Below, piece after piece: positions 39,349 to 49,393 of a stretch of 64,000 nt of DNA. Under the pieces are notes generated by a model. That model did no database searches and was not told the DNA's origin. It worked only from the letters and a program-made list of their open reading frames with translations. This DNA is from Sphingomonas sp. BAUL-RG-20F-R05-02 (GTDB lineage: Bacteria > Pseudomonadota > Alphaproteobacteria > Sphingomonadales > Sphingomonadaceae), in assembly GCF_022662305.1 (NCBI RefSeq), contig NZ_JAKNQH010000002.1, forward strand, positions 434,001 to 498,000, in the 5' to 3' direction. Each line of letters starts with the position of its first letter. The first letter of the stretch is position 1. The position numbers and the translations under genes were made by a program.

Positions 39349-39367
39349 GGCGTGGCTTCGCCACGCC
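39349..39367. other. GGCGTGGC-TTC-GCCACGCC hairpin in the fhs-aspC gap
   Basis: A perfect 8-bp stem with a 3-base loop lies in the gap between fhs (+) and aspC (-). The rest of this gap (to 39554) looks non-coding: I see no gene with a ribosome site and codon structure, and no tRNA. Confidence 0.5.
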
Positions 39368-39554
39368 GCGCTTGTGGGGGATGCGCCGATCGCCCCTGCC
39401 CTCGCCCTTGCGGCCCTTCCCAGACGCAGGCCGGGGACCAATTCCGGAGCGGCGAATTGGCGACGCGTTCCATTACCGCCGCTTTCCAACTGGACCTCGC
39501 CCTTCGTCGGGGGAGATCCAAAAAAAAGGGGGCTCGGCTGCTCGCCTACCGCGC

Positions 39555-40766
<1,212 letters not shown>

Positions 40767-40788
40767 CTATCGGGGACAAGCGGCGCGG

Positions 40789-42555
40789 CTATAGACTGGC
40801 GTCCGCGCCTTCCGCAACCGCCAGCACCGCCGGGATCAGCCCGCGCACCGCGTTGCCGACGAAGAAGCCGTGCGCAAGGTCGGCGGCGGTGAGATCGCCC
40901 TCAACCGCTTCGCCGCTGTCGAGCAGCGCCGCGCGCAGCACGCCGGGCAAAAGCCCGCGCGCCAGCGGCGGGGTGACGAGCCGGTCGCCGCGCGGCACGA
41001 ACAACGCGGTAAAGCTGCCTTCGGTGAGCAGGCCGTCGGGGCGCGCGAACACCACCTCGAACGTACCGGCGGCGGTGCGGGCGGCATCGTAGAAGCCGCG
41101 ATCGGTAGTCTTGTGGCGCAGGCGGAAATCGCTGGGGTCGACTGGCAGCGGCACCACCGCGACCGGCACGGGATGGTCGGGCGCAAGCGGCAGCGGCGAT
41201 ACCTCGATGGCGATCGCGCCGCTGCGCGCGAGCAGCAGGCGGATGCGGCGGGCATCGCGCAGCCGGAAGGTCGCCGCCTGGAGTTCGTTGCGGGTGTCGT
41301 GACGATCGAACGCGAAGCCGAACGCGGTGGCGCTCGCCTTCAGCCGTTCGAGGTGGCGTTCGAGTTGCGCCAGCCCGGCGACCGGATCGAACGCCATCGT
41401 CTCGATCAGGTCGAAGCCCGGGCCGGGGGTGGCGAGGAAGGCGGATTTCACCTGCGTCTCCGCCCATTCCTCGGCCACACGCGAATCGGCGACGATGCCG
41501 CCGCCGACGCCGAACGTGGCGTGCCCGTCCGCCAGCACCAAAGTGCGGATCGCGACGTTGAACGCAGCATCGCCGTCCGCATCGATCCGGCCGATCGCGC
41601 CAGTGTAGAGGCCGCGTGGGGCACCCTCGACCCCGGCGATCACCTCCATCGCACGCAGCTTGGGCGCGCCGGTGATCGAGCCGCACGGGAACAGCGCGGC
41701 GAGCACGTCGATCGCGTCCTGCTCGGGCGCGAGCGTGGCGGTGACGGTGGAGACCATCTGCTGCACGCTCGGGTAGCGTTCAACCGCGAACAGATCCGGC
41801 ACCGCGACGCTGCCCGCCACCGCGACGCGGGCGAGATCGTTGCGCATCAGATCGACGATCATCAGGTTTTCGGCGCGCTGCTTGGGATCGGCGGCGAGCG
41901 CCTCGGCGAGCGCGGCGTCCTCCGCCGCGGTGGCGCCACGCCGCGCGGTGCCCTTCATCGGGATGCAAACGAGATCGCGCCCCGACAGCGCGAAGAACCG
42001 CTCGGGCGAGAGCGACAGCAGCCAGCGTGCGTCGTCGTGGATCAGCGCGCCATGCCCCGCCCGCGCCCGCCCGCGTAGTTGCGCGTAGAGTGCACGCGGA
42101 TCGCCCTGCACCGGCACCGCCGCCGGATAGGTCAGGTTGGCCTGATAGACGTCACCCGCCGCGATCAGCTCGCGTACCGCCGCGAACCGCTCGGCATAGG
42201 TGGCATAGTCCATCTCGGGTTCGCTCGGGCCGAGCCATGCGCCGGCCGGATCGGGCAGCAGCGCGGGCACGTCCGCGACCGTGTCCCAGGCGGCGAACAG
42301 GCCGAACCACAGTAGCGGCGCATCGCCTGGGCGTGGCGGCGTCAGCGTCGGCTCGAACGCGGCGGCGGCTTCGTAGGCGAGGTAGCCGGCGGCGTGCAGC
42401 CCTTCGCGCTGCCCCGTGCGGATCGCTTCCAGCGCCGGCCACACCTCCGCGATGCTGTGCGCCGTCACGATCCGCACCGGATCGCGATAGAGCCGCGCGA
42501 CCCCGCTGGCATCGCTCGCATCGTCGAGCAGGACAAAGGGGGCAGCCGGCAGCAT
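40789..42555 (-). CDS. pabBC: fused aminodeoxychorismate synthase component I / lyase (PabBC)
   Basis: One 588-residue polypeptide carries two steps of p-aminobenzoate synthesis for folate. Residues 1 to about 375 are a chorismate-binding domain with IPMKGTARRG, whose Lys corresponds to the PabB nucleophile (TrpE has Ala there), then DLMRNDLARVA, GSITGAPKLRAMEVI and GVGGGIVADS. Residues about 385-588 are a fold-type IV PLP domain like PabC (FDLIETMAFDP, LRHKTTDRGFYDAAR, LLTEGSFTALFVP). Fusions of this order exist in several proteobacteria. The glutaminase PabA must be elsewhere. I chose the ATG at 42555; the frame stays open further upstream. Confidence 0.92.
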   Translation of the reverse strand: MLPAAPFVLLDDASDASGVARLYRDPVRIVTAHSIAEVWPALEAIRTGQREGLHAAGYLAYEAAAAFEPTLTPPRPGDAPLLWFGLFAAWDTVADVPALLPDPAGAWLGPSEPEMDYATYAERFAAVRELIAAGDVYQANLTYPAAVPVQGDPRALYAQLRGRARAGHGALIHDDARWLLSLSPERFFALSGRDLVCIPMKGTARRGATAAEDAALAEALAADPKQRAENLMIVDLMRNDLARVAVAGSVAVPDLFAVERYPSVQQMVSTVTATLAPEQDAIDVLAALFPCGSITGAPKLRAMEVIAGVEGAPRGLYTGAIGRIDADGDAAFNVAIRTLVLADGHATFGVGGGIVADSRVAEEWAETQVKSAFLATPGPGFDLIETMAFDPVAGLAQLERHLERLKASATAFGFAFDRHDTRNELQAATFRLRDARRIRLLLARSGAIAIEVSPLPLAPDHPVPVAVVPLPVDPSDFRLRHKTTDRGFYDAARTAAGTFEVVFARPDGLLTEGSFTALFVPRGDRLVTPPLARGLLPGVLRAALLDSGEAVEGDLTAADLAHGFFVGNAVRGLIPAVLAVAEGADASL

Positions 42556-42664
42556 ATCCGGGCGACAGATGCAGCGTTTATGCCCGGTTGAGCAAGCCCT
42601 GCCGCGAGCCATGCCGCCACCCACGCCCTTGTCTGCCCGGTACAGCGGGCTTAGGTGTCCCGGC

Positions 42665-43324
42665 ATGGCCAACCCACCCCTCCGCGCGGCGATCGTGCCG
42701 GTGACGCCGCTCCAGCAGAATTCCACCTTGCTGTGGTGTACGCAGACGATGCGCGGCGCGTTCGTCGATCCCGGTGGCGATCTGCCCAAGCTGCGCGCGG
42801 CGGCGGCGCAGCACGGCGTCACCGTCGAGAAGATCATCCTCACCCACGGCCATATCGACCATTGCGGCGCGGCCGGCCCGTTCGCCAAGGAACTCGGCGT
42901 GCCGATCGAGGGGCCGCACGAGGCGGACCGCTTCTGGATCGCGCGGCTGGAGGATGACGGTCGCGCCTATGGCGTACCGGGCACCCCGTTCGAGCCGGAC
43001 CGCTGGCTGGTCGAGGGCGACACCGTCACGGTCGGTGACCTCACGCTCGACGTCTATCACACGCCGGGCCACACGCCGGGGCATGTCGTGTTCCACCACC
43101 CCGCCTCCAAACTGGCAATCGTCGGCGACGTGCTGTTCGCAGGGTCGATCGGGCGGACCGACTTTCCGCTCGGCAGCCATCAGGATCTGCTCGATGCGAT
43201 CGTCGCCAAGCTGTGGCCGATGGGGGACGACACCACCTTCCTGCCCGGGCACGGCCAGCCCGGCACCTTCGCGCAGGAGCGCGCGACCAACCCGTATGTG
43301 AGCGATCGCGCGCTGGCGGCGTGA
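42665..43324 (+). CDS. MBL-fold metallo-hydrolase (glyoxalase II-like, YcbL type)
   Basis: This 219-residue hydrolase has the metal-binding motif THGHIDHCG (about residues 58-66), His in TPGHTPGHVVFH (about 134-145), Asp in IVGDVLFAGSIGRTDF (about 155) and a late His in LPGHGQPG. The compact size and the GSIGRTDFPLGSH stretch match the YcbL-type glyoxalase II-like group, which hydrolyses S-acylglutathione thioesters. Substrate is inferred only. It is divergent from pabBC. Its TGA stop abuts the stop of the convergent MAPEG gene with no base between. Confidence 0.92.
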   Translation: MANPPLRAAIVPVTPLQQNSTLLWCTQTMRGAFVDPGGDLPKLRAAAAQHGVTVEKIILTHGHIDHCGAAGPFAKELGVPIEGPHEADRFWIARLEDDGRAYGVPGTPFEPDRWLVEGDTVTVGDLTLDVYHTPGHTPGHVVFHHPASKLAIVGDVLFAGSIGRTDFPLGSHQDLLDAIVAKLWPMGDDTTFLPGHGQPGTFAQERATNPYVSDRALAA

Positions 43325-43771
43325 TTACCGGATGCGGATCATCGTCTCCGCAGCGGTATGGGCGCCACCGATGAACGGCAGCGCCACCGCATAGGCCGAC
43401 AGGCCGACCAGCGCCGCGAAGGTGACGGCGGTACCGATCGCGCGTCCCGCGGGCATGCCGTCCATGCCGAGCGCATGTGCGACTCGGGAGAGCAGGAACG
43501 CGGCGCTGACGACCCACAGCCACGCCGGGCTGCCGATGTTGAATTCGATCAGCGCGATCAGCAGCAATACGAAGGGCGTGTATTCGACGAAATTGGCGTG
43601 CGCGCGCATCCGCCGAATCAGCGGCGCGCTGCCGCCGTCGCCGAGTTCCACCCCGGTGGCGCGGCGAATCAGCCCGGTGCGCACCGCCAGCCAGAAGTTG
43701 ATGATGCCGGCGCCACCAGCGGCGGCAAGCGTGATCGGCAGCAGGACAGACGCCAATTTCGTTCCTTTCAT
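43325..43771 (-). CDS. MAPEG family membrane protein
   Basis: This 148-residue protein has four hydrophobic spans and the MAPEG signature around residues 40-60 ([21 protein letters not shown]), with RAHANFxE being the glutathione-binding stretch of microsomal GST/MAPEG proteins. Bacterial members are mostly uncharacterised; glutathione transferase or peroxidase activity is possible. Start at the ATG 43771. A housekeeping promoter for rpmF lies just beyond on the other strand. Confidence 0.9.
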   Translation of the reverse strand: MKGTKLASVLLPITLAAAGGAGIINFWLAVRTGLIRRATGVELGDGGSAPLIRRMRAHANFVEYTPFVLLLIALIEFNIGSPAWLWVVSAAFLLSRVAHALGMDGMPAGRAIGTAVTFAALVGLSAYAVALPFIGGAHTAAETMIRIR

Positions 43772-43805
43772 GAGAGGTGGCGGCTGTGGCACCGGAGCGC
43801 GGCGC

Positions 43806-43833
43806 TTGCAACGCCGGCCGAAATCGCTATAGG
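43806..43833 (+). promoter_or_regulatory. housekeeping promoter for rpmF-plsX-fabH
   Basis: TTGCAA (43806-43811), 16 bases, TATAGG (43828-43833). The predicted start near 43840 leaves a leader of about 118 bases before rpmF. The next genes follow at short spacing. Confidence 0.55.
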
Positions 43834-43957
43834 CGCGGTGCTTCGCGATGCGTTCGGCCGCTGGTGCCTTCCGCGGCCGACTTACCGTCGGTCGCTTGGG
43901 CATGGTCCGGGCGGATCGACTCGCATCGATACGCAACAAGCACAAGGTTTCGCCGAA

Positions 43958-44137
43958 ATGGCCGTCCCCAAAAGAAAAACCACCCCGTCCAAGCGTGGCA
44001 TGCGTCGCGCGCACGATGCGCTGAGCATCGCGTCGTTCCAGGAATGCCCGAACTGCGGCGAACTGAAGCGCCCGCACAACCTGTGCACCGCATGCGGCCA
44101 TTATAACGGCCGCGAGATCGTCTCGGTCGAAGCCTGA
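43958..44137 (+). CDS. rpmF: 50S ribosomal protein L32
   Basis: L32 is a 59-residue basic protein of the large subunit. It begins [20 protein letters not shown], the family start, and has a zinc-ribbon pair CPNCG and CTACG (residues about 30-49). Placement directly before plsX is the conserved bacterial order, linking ribosome and lipid synthesis. The ATG at 43958 was chosen by homology; the ribosome site AAGG is about twelve bases upstream. Confidence 0.98.
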   Translation: MAVPKRKTTPSKRGMRRAHDALSIASFQECPNCGELKRPHNLCTACGHYNGREIVSVEA

Positions 44138-44163
44138 TCTCCACGGAACAAGGGGGTGCAGTG

Positions 44164-45192
44164 ATGAACGGCTCCCGGATTGCCGTGGATGCGATGGGTG
44201 GCGACGAGGGGCTGGCAGTCATGCTCGCCGGCGTCGCACGCGCGCGTCGCCAGTTCGAGGAGCTGCGCTTCATCCTCGTCGGGGATGAAGCGGCGATCAC
44301 CGAGGGGCTGAAAAAGCACCCCAACCTGACCGCGCATTCGGAGATCGTCCACGCCCCCGAGGTGGTGGGTTCCTCCGACAAGCCGAGCCAGGCGATTCGT
44401 CGCGCCAAGACCACTTCGATGGGGATCGCCATCGATATGGTGAAGAAGGGTCGCGCCTCGGCCTGCGTATCGGCGGGCAACACCGGCGCGCTGATGGCGA
44501 TGGCGAAGCTGAGCCTGCGCACCATGCCCGGTATCGACCGGCCCGCGCTGGCGGCGATGCTGCCCTCGCTCGGCGACAACGACGTGGTGGTGCTCGATCT
44601 CGGCGCCAATACCGAATGCGATGCGCGCAACCTCGTGCAATTCGCGGTGATGGGGGCCGCCTATGCGCGCACCACGATGGACGTCGCGAGCCCGCGTGTC
44701 GCACTGCTCAACATCGGCAGCGAGGACCAGAAGGGCACCGATGAGATCCGCGATGCCGCGCAGACGCTGCGGCTCGCCACGCATCTGCCGATGAACTTCA
44801 CCGGCTTCATCGAAGGCGACCGGCTGTCGCGCGGTGAGGTCGACGTGGTGGTGTGCGACGGTTTCTCCGGTAACATCGCGCTGAAGACGGCGGAGGGCAC
44901 CGCGCGGTTTGTCGCGGACCTGCTGCGCCGCGCGTTCAAAAGCTCGACCCGTTCGAAGATCGGCTTCCTGATCTCAAAGCCGGCGACCGATCTGTTGCGC
45001 CACCATCTCGACCCCAACAACCACAATGGCGCGGTCTTCCTCGGCCTCAACGGCCTCGTGTTGAAGAGCCACGGCAGCGCCAACGAGATCGGCGTCGCCA
45101 CCGCGATCGGCGTGGCCGCCAAGATGGTGCGCGACGATCTGACGCGCCGCATCGCCGAGGATCTCGGCAATTTCGAAGCAAAGGCAGCCTGA
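44164..45192 (+). CDS. plsX: phosphate acyltransferase PlsX
   Basis: PlsX converts acyl-ACP to acyl-phosphate, the substrate for PlsY in phospholipid synthesis. The 342-residue product has IAVDAMGGDEG at the N-terminus, SAGNTGALMAMAKLSLRTMPGIDRPA (about 105-130) and VCDGFSGNIALKTAEG near 240. GGGGG ends seven bases before the ATG at 44164; a GTG directly before it is unlikely to be used. It is a peripheral membrane protein. fabH follows after about 20 bases. Confidence 0.97.
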   Translation: MNGSRIAVDAMGGDEGLAVMLAGVARARRQFEELRFILVGDEAAITEGLKKHPNLTAHSEIVHAPEVVGSSDKPSQAIRRAKTTSMGIAIDMVKKGRASACVSAGNTGALMAMAKLSLRTMPGIDRPALAAMLPSLGDNDVVVLDLGANTECDARNLVQFAVMGAAYARTTMDVASPRVALLNIGSEDQKGTDEIRDAAQTLRLATHLPMNFTGFIEGDRLSRGEVDVVVCDGFSGNIALKTAEGTARFVADLLRRAFKSSTRSKIGFLISKPATDLLRHHLDPNNHNGAVFLGLNGLVLKSHGSANEIGVATAIGVAAKMVRDDLTRRIAEDLGNFEAKAA

Positions 45193-45213
45193 CCGGGCTC
45201 GAAGGAACTAGCC

Positions 45214-46185
45214 ATGATTCGCGCCGTCATCACCGGAACCGGCTCCGCGCTCCCCGCGCGGCGGGTTTCGAACGCGCAGCTTGCCGAAACCGTCGATACC
45301 ACCGACGAATGGATCGTCGAACGCACCGGCATCAAGTTCCGCCACATCGCCGGCCCCGATGAGACCACCGCGACGCTCGCCGCCGATGCCGCACGCGCCG
45401 CAATCGCGGCGGCGGGCTGCACCGCGCAGGACATCGACCTGATCGTGCTGGCGACCGCCACGCCCGACCAGACCTTCCCGTCGAGCGCCACCAAGGTACA
45501 GGCGATGCTCGGCATCGACGATGCCGTCGCGTTCGACGTGGCGGCGGTATGTTCGGGCTTCCTCTACGCGGTGCAGGTGGCGGACAGCATGATCCGCGCC
45601 GGTTCGGCACGCCGCGCGCTGGTGATCGGGTCGGAGACGTTCAGCCGCATCCTCGACTGGGAGGACCGCGCGACCTGCGTGCTGTTCGGCGACGGCGCGG
45701 GCGCGATCGTGCTGGAAGGCCAGGAGAGCGCAGGCGCGCCTGACGATCGCGGCATCCTCGCAGTGCGGCTGCACGCCGACGGGCGCCACAACGGGCTGCT
45801 CTATGTCGACGGCGGCCCCTCCACCACCGGTACGGTCGGCAAGCTGCGCATGAAGGGCCGCGAGGTGTTCCGCCACGCCGTTACCAATCTGGCGACAGTG
45901 TTGAGCGAGACGATGGCAGTCGCCGGGCTCGACGCATCCGCGATCGACTGGCTGGTTCCGCATCAGGCCAACGCCCGCATCCTCGATGCCACCGCCAAGA
46001 AGCTCGGCCTGTCCCCCGACAAGGTGGTGGTGACGGTGGACAGCCACGCCAACACCTCCGCCGCGTCGGTGCCGCTCGCACTCGACACCGCCGTTCGAGA
46101 CGGACGAATCACACGCGGCGACCTGATCGTGCTCGAAGCGATGGGCGGCGGCTTCACCTGGGGTGCGGCAGTGGCGCGTTTCTGA
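45214..46185 (+). CDS. fabH: beta-ketoacyl-ACP synthase III
   Basis: FabH starts fatty acid synthesis by condensing acetyl-CoA with malonyl-ACP. The 323-residue product has the triad Cys113 (VCSGFLYAV), His in VPHQANARI (about 248) and Asn in [10 protein letters not shown] (about 278), with [13 protein letters not shown] at the C-terminus. The tripeptide NTS next to the last Asn is typical. It completes the rpmF-plsX-fabH run. A 140-base gap with a GC-rich leader precedes ihfA. Confidence 0.97.
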   Translation: MIRAVITGTGSALPARRVSNAQLAETVDTTDEWIVERTGIKFRHIAGPDETTATLAADAARAAIAAAGCTAQDIDLIVLATATPDQTFPSSATKVQAMLGIDDAVAFDVAAVCSGFLYAVQVADSMIRAGSARRALVIGSETFSRILDWEDRATCVLFGDGAGAIVLEGQESAGAPDDRGILAVRLHADGRHNGLLYVDGGPSTTGTVGKLRMKGREVFRHAVTNLATVLSETMAVAGLDASAIDWLVPHQANARILDATAKKLGLSPDKVVVTVDSHANTSAASVPLALDTAVRDGRITRGDLIVLEAMGGGFTWGAAVARF

Positions 46186-46324
46186 CAGCGTTGTCGGCGT
46201 TTTCGGGTTGCGACAGTACGGTACCGTTCCGAATTCTTCGTTGTCATTGAGGAACTAAGCCCTTCCGGCACCTTTCGCGGCGTGATACGCAGGCCGTCAC
46301 CTTTGGGGAAAGGGGGAGGACTAA

Positions 46325-46621
46325 GTGTCTACAGGAACACTGACGCGGGCCGATCTATCGGAAGCCTTGCATCATCAAGTCGGGTTGTCGCGCGCGGACT
46401 CGTCCAAGCTGGTCGAACAAATTCTCGAACATATGTGCGAGGCGCTGTCGCAGGGCGCCAACGTCAAGATTTCAGGCTTCGGCACGTTCGTGCTGCGCGA
46501 CAAGGGTGAGCGGGTCGGGCGCAATCCGAAGACCGGTGTGGAGGTGCCGATCGCACCCCGCCGTGTGCTGACGTTCCGCGCCAGCCAGATGATGCGCGAC
46601 CGTATCGTGGACGCCGGCTGA
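46325..46621 (+). CDS. ihfA: integration host factor subunit alpha
   Basis: IHF-alpha pairs with IHF-beta to bend DNA sharply at specific sites. The 98-residue product shows the bacterial DNA-binding core [28 protein letters not shown] (the R-x-N-P arm inserts Pro in the minor groove). The start is GTG, with a strong GGGAGG a few bases upstream. The downstream merR gene shares one base with its stop (TGATG). A palindrome ACGGTACCGT lies in the leader at 46218-46227. Confidence 0.96.
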   Translation: MSTGTLTRADLSEALHHQVGLSRADSSKLVEQILEHMCEALSQGANVKISGFGTFVLRDKGERVGRNPKTGVEVPIAPRRVLTFRASQMMRDRIVDAG

Positions 46622-47037
46622 TGACGGCCCCCGACACGCCGGAACAGGCGGCGGGCGAGAGGATGGCGGGAGCAAAGGCGGGGGACAAGGCCGCGGGCGC
46701 ATATCGGACGATCGGCGAATTATCCCGTGAAACCGGGCTGCCGCAGCATATCCTGCGCTATTGGGAAACGCGCTTCCCCCAGCTTCGGCCGCTGCAACGC
46801 GCAGGCAATCGGCGTTATTACCGGCCGGAAGATGTCGCGTTGGTGCAACGCATCAACAGCCTGCTGACGCACGAAGGCTATACCATTCGCGGCGTACAGA
46901 AACTCCTCGCCGATGAGCGTAAGCGTGCACCATCCAGCGCCGCGACGATCGAGGCGGTGCGTGCGGTGCGCGACGCATTGGCCGACGCTTTGGCCAGCGA
47001 TGACGAGGCAGCCGACACCCGGCAGATTTCGCGCTAG
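46621..47037 (+). CDS. MerR family transcriptional regulator
   Basis: This 138-residue regulator has a MerR winged helix (about residues 27-98: YRTIGELSRETGLPQHILRYWETRFPQLRP, then RAGNRRYYRPEDVALVQRI). There is no metal-binding or large effector domain after it, only about 40 charged residues. MerR genes of this short type follow ihfA throughout alphaproteobacteria, translationally coupled as here (TGATG). The target genes are unknown. An N-terminal Ala-rich extension precedes the domain. Confidence 0.92.
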   Translation: MTAPDTPEQAAGERMAGAKAGDKAAGAYRTIGELSRETGLPQHILRYWETRFPQLRPLQRAGNRRYYRPEDVALVQRINSLLTHEGYTIRGVQKLLADERKRAPSSAATIEAVRAVRDALADALASDDEAADTRQISR

Positions 47038-47244
47038 CCGCACCTTTTGTCAGAGTCGGTTGATAGCACGTTGTGAATGCGGGCGTTTGTGCGGACCCGC
47101 ACCATACGTAGTTTAACGATTCGTTAAGCACCGGAATCGAGTCAAGGGAGCGAATCGCGTAGCACCACCTCAGCTTCCGACGCCCCCAAGCATTACGGAA
47201 GATCCGGGCTGCACGGTGTCCCCGCCGTTTGGTCCTTGGTCCCC

Positions 47245-47292
47245 GAAGTCTGGCTACGGCCGCGCCTGATCACCGTGGCCGAGCCAGACTTC
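47245..47292 (-). terminator. long hairpin at the prfC 3' end
   Basis: GAAGTCTGGCT-A-CGGCC pairs with GGCCGAGCCAGACTTC (one bulged base, 15-base loop). It overlaps the prfC stop and faces the end of the convergent ihfA-merR transcript. No clear T-run is present in either direction. The rest of the gap from 47038 looks non-coding, with no tRNA fold found. Confidence 0.65.
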
Positions 47293-48862
47293 ACCGCTCG
47301 CGTGTCGCCGCGAACTTCACCTTGCTATAGCGATCCGCGATATAGCCGACCTCCCACGCTGATTTGGCGAGGAACACCGGGTTGCCGTCACGGTCCTTGG
47401 CCATTGCGCTGCGGTTGAGATCGGTGAACGCCTTGAGGTCCGCCGCATCCTCCGCCGACACCCAGCGCGCGGTTTCGAACGGCGCCATCTCCAGCCCGGC
47501 GGCAACCTTATACTCGGCATCGAGCCGCGACAGCAGAACTTCGAGCTGTAGCTGGCCAACCACGCCGATGATCCAGTTCGAACCAATCTCCGGGTAGAAC
47601 ACCTGCGTGACACCCTCCTCGGCCATATCGTCGAGCGCCTTGCGAAGCTGCTTGGTCTTGGTTGGGTCCTTCAACTGGACGCGGCGGAGGATTTCGGGTG
47701 CGAAATTGGGCAGCCCGGTGAAGCGCACATCGGCGCGTTCGGACAGCGTGTCGCCGACCCGCAGCGTGCCGTGGTTGGGGATACCGATGATGTCGCCCGG
47801 ATACGCCTCGTCCGCCAGTTCGCGCTGCTGCGCGAAGAACAGGATCGGCGAGTGGATCGCGATCGGCTTGCCGTGGCCGCTGGGGGTAAGCTTCATGCCG
47901 CGTTTGAACGTACCCGAACACAGCCGCATGAAGGCGATGCGGTCGCGGTGGTTGGGGTCCATATTGGCCTGCACCTTGAACACGAAGCCCGTCACCTCGT
48001 CGCGGGTCGGCTCGACGGCGGCGGGCTCGGCGGGCTGCGCGCGCGGCGGCGGTGCGAAGGCGGCGAGCGCCTCGATCAGCGAATCGACGCCGAACTCCTT
48101 GAGCGCGGAGCCGAAATACACCGGCGTAAGGTTGCCCGCGCGATACGCCTTGGCATCGAACTCGGGGTAACCGACCTGCGCGAGTTCGACATCCTCGCGC
48201 ATCTTGGCAAGGGTCTGCGCGGACAGCAGCGAATCGAGCTGCGGATCGTCGAGTCCGCTGGTCTCGATCACCTTGCCCTGGAATTCGCGGCTGGGCCCCT
48301 CGGGCATCAGCAGGCGGTTGCTGGCGAGATCGAAGATGCCCTCGAAGTCGCTGCCCATCCCGACCGGCCACGTCATCGGCGTCACGTCGAGCTGGAGCAG
48401 TTCCGCCACCTCGTCGAGGATGGCGAACACCTCGCGGCCCTCGCGATCGACCTTGTTGACGAAGGTGATGATCGGCACGTTGCGCAGGCGGCATACCTCG
48501 AACAGCTTGCGCGTCTGGCTCTCGATGCCCTTCGCCACGTCGATCACCATCACCGCCGAATCGACGGCGGTGAGCGTGCGGTATGTGTCCTCGCTGAAAT
48601 CCTCGTGGCCCGGCGTGTCGAGCAGGTTGAAGGTCACACCCTGCCGCTCGAACGTCATTACCGAGGAGGTGACCGAGATGCCGCGCTGCTGCTCGATCTT
48701 CATCCAGTCGGAGCGGGCGCGCCGGGCGGCACCGCGTGCCTTGACCTCACCGGCGAGATGGATCGCGCCGCCGAACAGCAGCAGTTTTTCGGTGAGTGTG
48801 GTTTTGCCGGCGTCAGGATGCGAAATGATCGCGAAGGTGCGGCGGTCGGAGATGTGATTCAT
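47291..48862 (-). CDS. prfC: peptide chain release factor 3
   Basis: RF3 is a translational GTPase that recycles RF1 and RF2. The 523-residue product has all G motifs: G1 HPDAGKTT (about 16-23), the switch I region with QQRGISVTSSV (about 60), G3 DTPGHEDF (about 83) and G4 NKVDR (about 137). It continues with the RF3-specific domains II and III. The start ATG at 48862 gives MNHISDRRTFAIISHPDAG. It is monocistronic as far as can be seen; the upstream membrane protein gene is about 35 bases away. Confidence 0.97.
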   Translation of the reverse strand: MNHISDRRTFAIISHPDAGKTTLTEKLLLFGGAIHLAGEVKARGAARRARSDWMKIEQQRGISVTSSVMTFERQGVTFNLLDTPGHEDFSEDTYRTLTAVDSAVMVIDVAKGIESQTRKLFEVCRLRNVPIITFVNKVDREGREVFAILDEVAELLQLDVTPMTWPVGMGSDFEGIFDLASNRLLMPEGPSREFQGKVIETSGLDDPQLDSLLSAQTLAKMREDVELAQVGYPEFDAKAYRAGNLTPVYFGSALKEFGVDSLIEALAAFAPPPRAQPAEPAAVEPTRDEVTGFVFKVQANMDPNHRDRIAFMRLCSGTFKRGMKLTPSGHGKPIAIHSPILFFAQQRELADEAYPGDIIGIPNHGTLRVGDTLSERADVRFTGLPNFAPEILRRVQLKDPTKTKQLRKALDDMAEEGVTQVFYPEIGSNWIIGVVGQLQLEVLLSRLDAEYKVAAGLEMAPFETARWVSAEDAADLKAFTDLNRSAMAKDRDGNPVFLAKSAWEVGYIADRYSKVKFAATRER

Positions 48863-48897
48863 CGCTGCGGCCTAGCGGCAGCGGCGCGGCAACTCAA

Positions 48898-49320
48898 CTA
48901 AGCGGCTTGGCGCAGTCTGTCCTCGTCGTCGTTGGCGGGTGTCCGCCGCGTCCGGCTGCGCAGCGTGCGGCGCCGGCGCTGGCGCGGGTGTGGGCGCGCG
49001 GCTCTTGCAACGCGACCGAACCCCGCCTGCCCCGCCGCGACCAGCGCGATCACCGCAATGTCGATCAACGCGGGCAGATCGATCATGGTGGAAAGCGCGG
49101 AGACCTCGGGCCAGCCGAACGCGACGAGCATCGCGCCGTCCGCCTTCATCAGCCACACCAAACCGATCATCACTCCGGCGAGTGCGACGGCAAACAGCAC
49201 ATGCCCGCGCCCCAGTCGCGCCAGCCAGCGGCGCGGGGCGGCGAACAGCGCGCGCCCGGCGTTCACCTCGCGACGCGCCCATAGCATCAGCAACAGCACC
49301 GTCAGCCAGCTTGCGAACAT
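48898..49320 (-). CDS. small membrane protein of unknown function
   Basis: I do not recognise this 140-residue protein. It has three probable spans (about residues 3-15, 40-58 and 82-96) with short polar loops, then a highly basic C-terminal tail from about residue 103 (clusters of Arg) that ends acidic. The tail is presumably cytoplasmic. Start at the ATG 49320. The gene lies between the prfC start and the aldose epimerase stop in the same direction, with about 70 bases upstream, so it may be cotranscribed. A gene of this kind could also be lineage-specific. Confidence 0.7.
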   Translation of the reverse strand: MFASWLTVLLLMLWARREVNAGRALFAAPRRWLARLGRGHVLFAVALAGVMIGLVWLMKADGAMLVAFGWPEVSALSTMIDLPALIDIAVIALVAAGQAGFGRVARAARPHPRQRRRRTLRSRTRRTPANDDEDRLRQAA

Positions 49321-49393
49321 TCCCGCCCCTTTTGTTACGGGGCGGATATGGTTGCGATCGATGCTGCGATAAAGTCGTACCCCCGCGAAAAGA

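Noticed and set aside
39270-39554. A possible small gene or mobile repeat in the fhs-aspC gap.
   Set aside because: The frames on both strands lack a ribosome site and motif; only hairpins are visible, and no second copy of the sequence was seen in the window.
46218-46227. ACGGTACCGT palindrome before ihfA as an autoregulatory site.
   Set aside because: Ten bases of palindrome alone are too little, and it does not match an IHF consensus.
47038-47290. Possible tRNA in the gap after merR.
   Set aside because: I found no cloverleaf or T-loop consensus, only a long hairpin at the prfC end.
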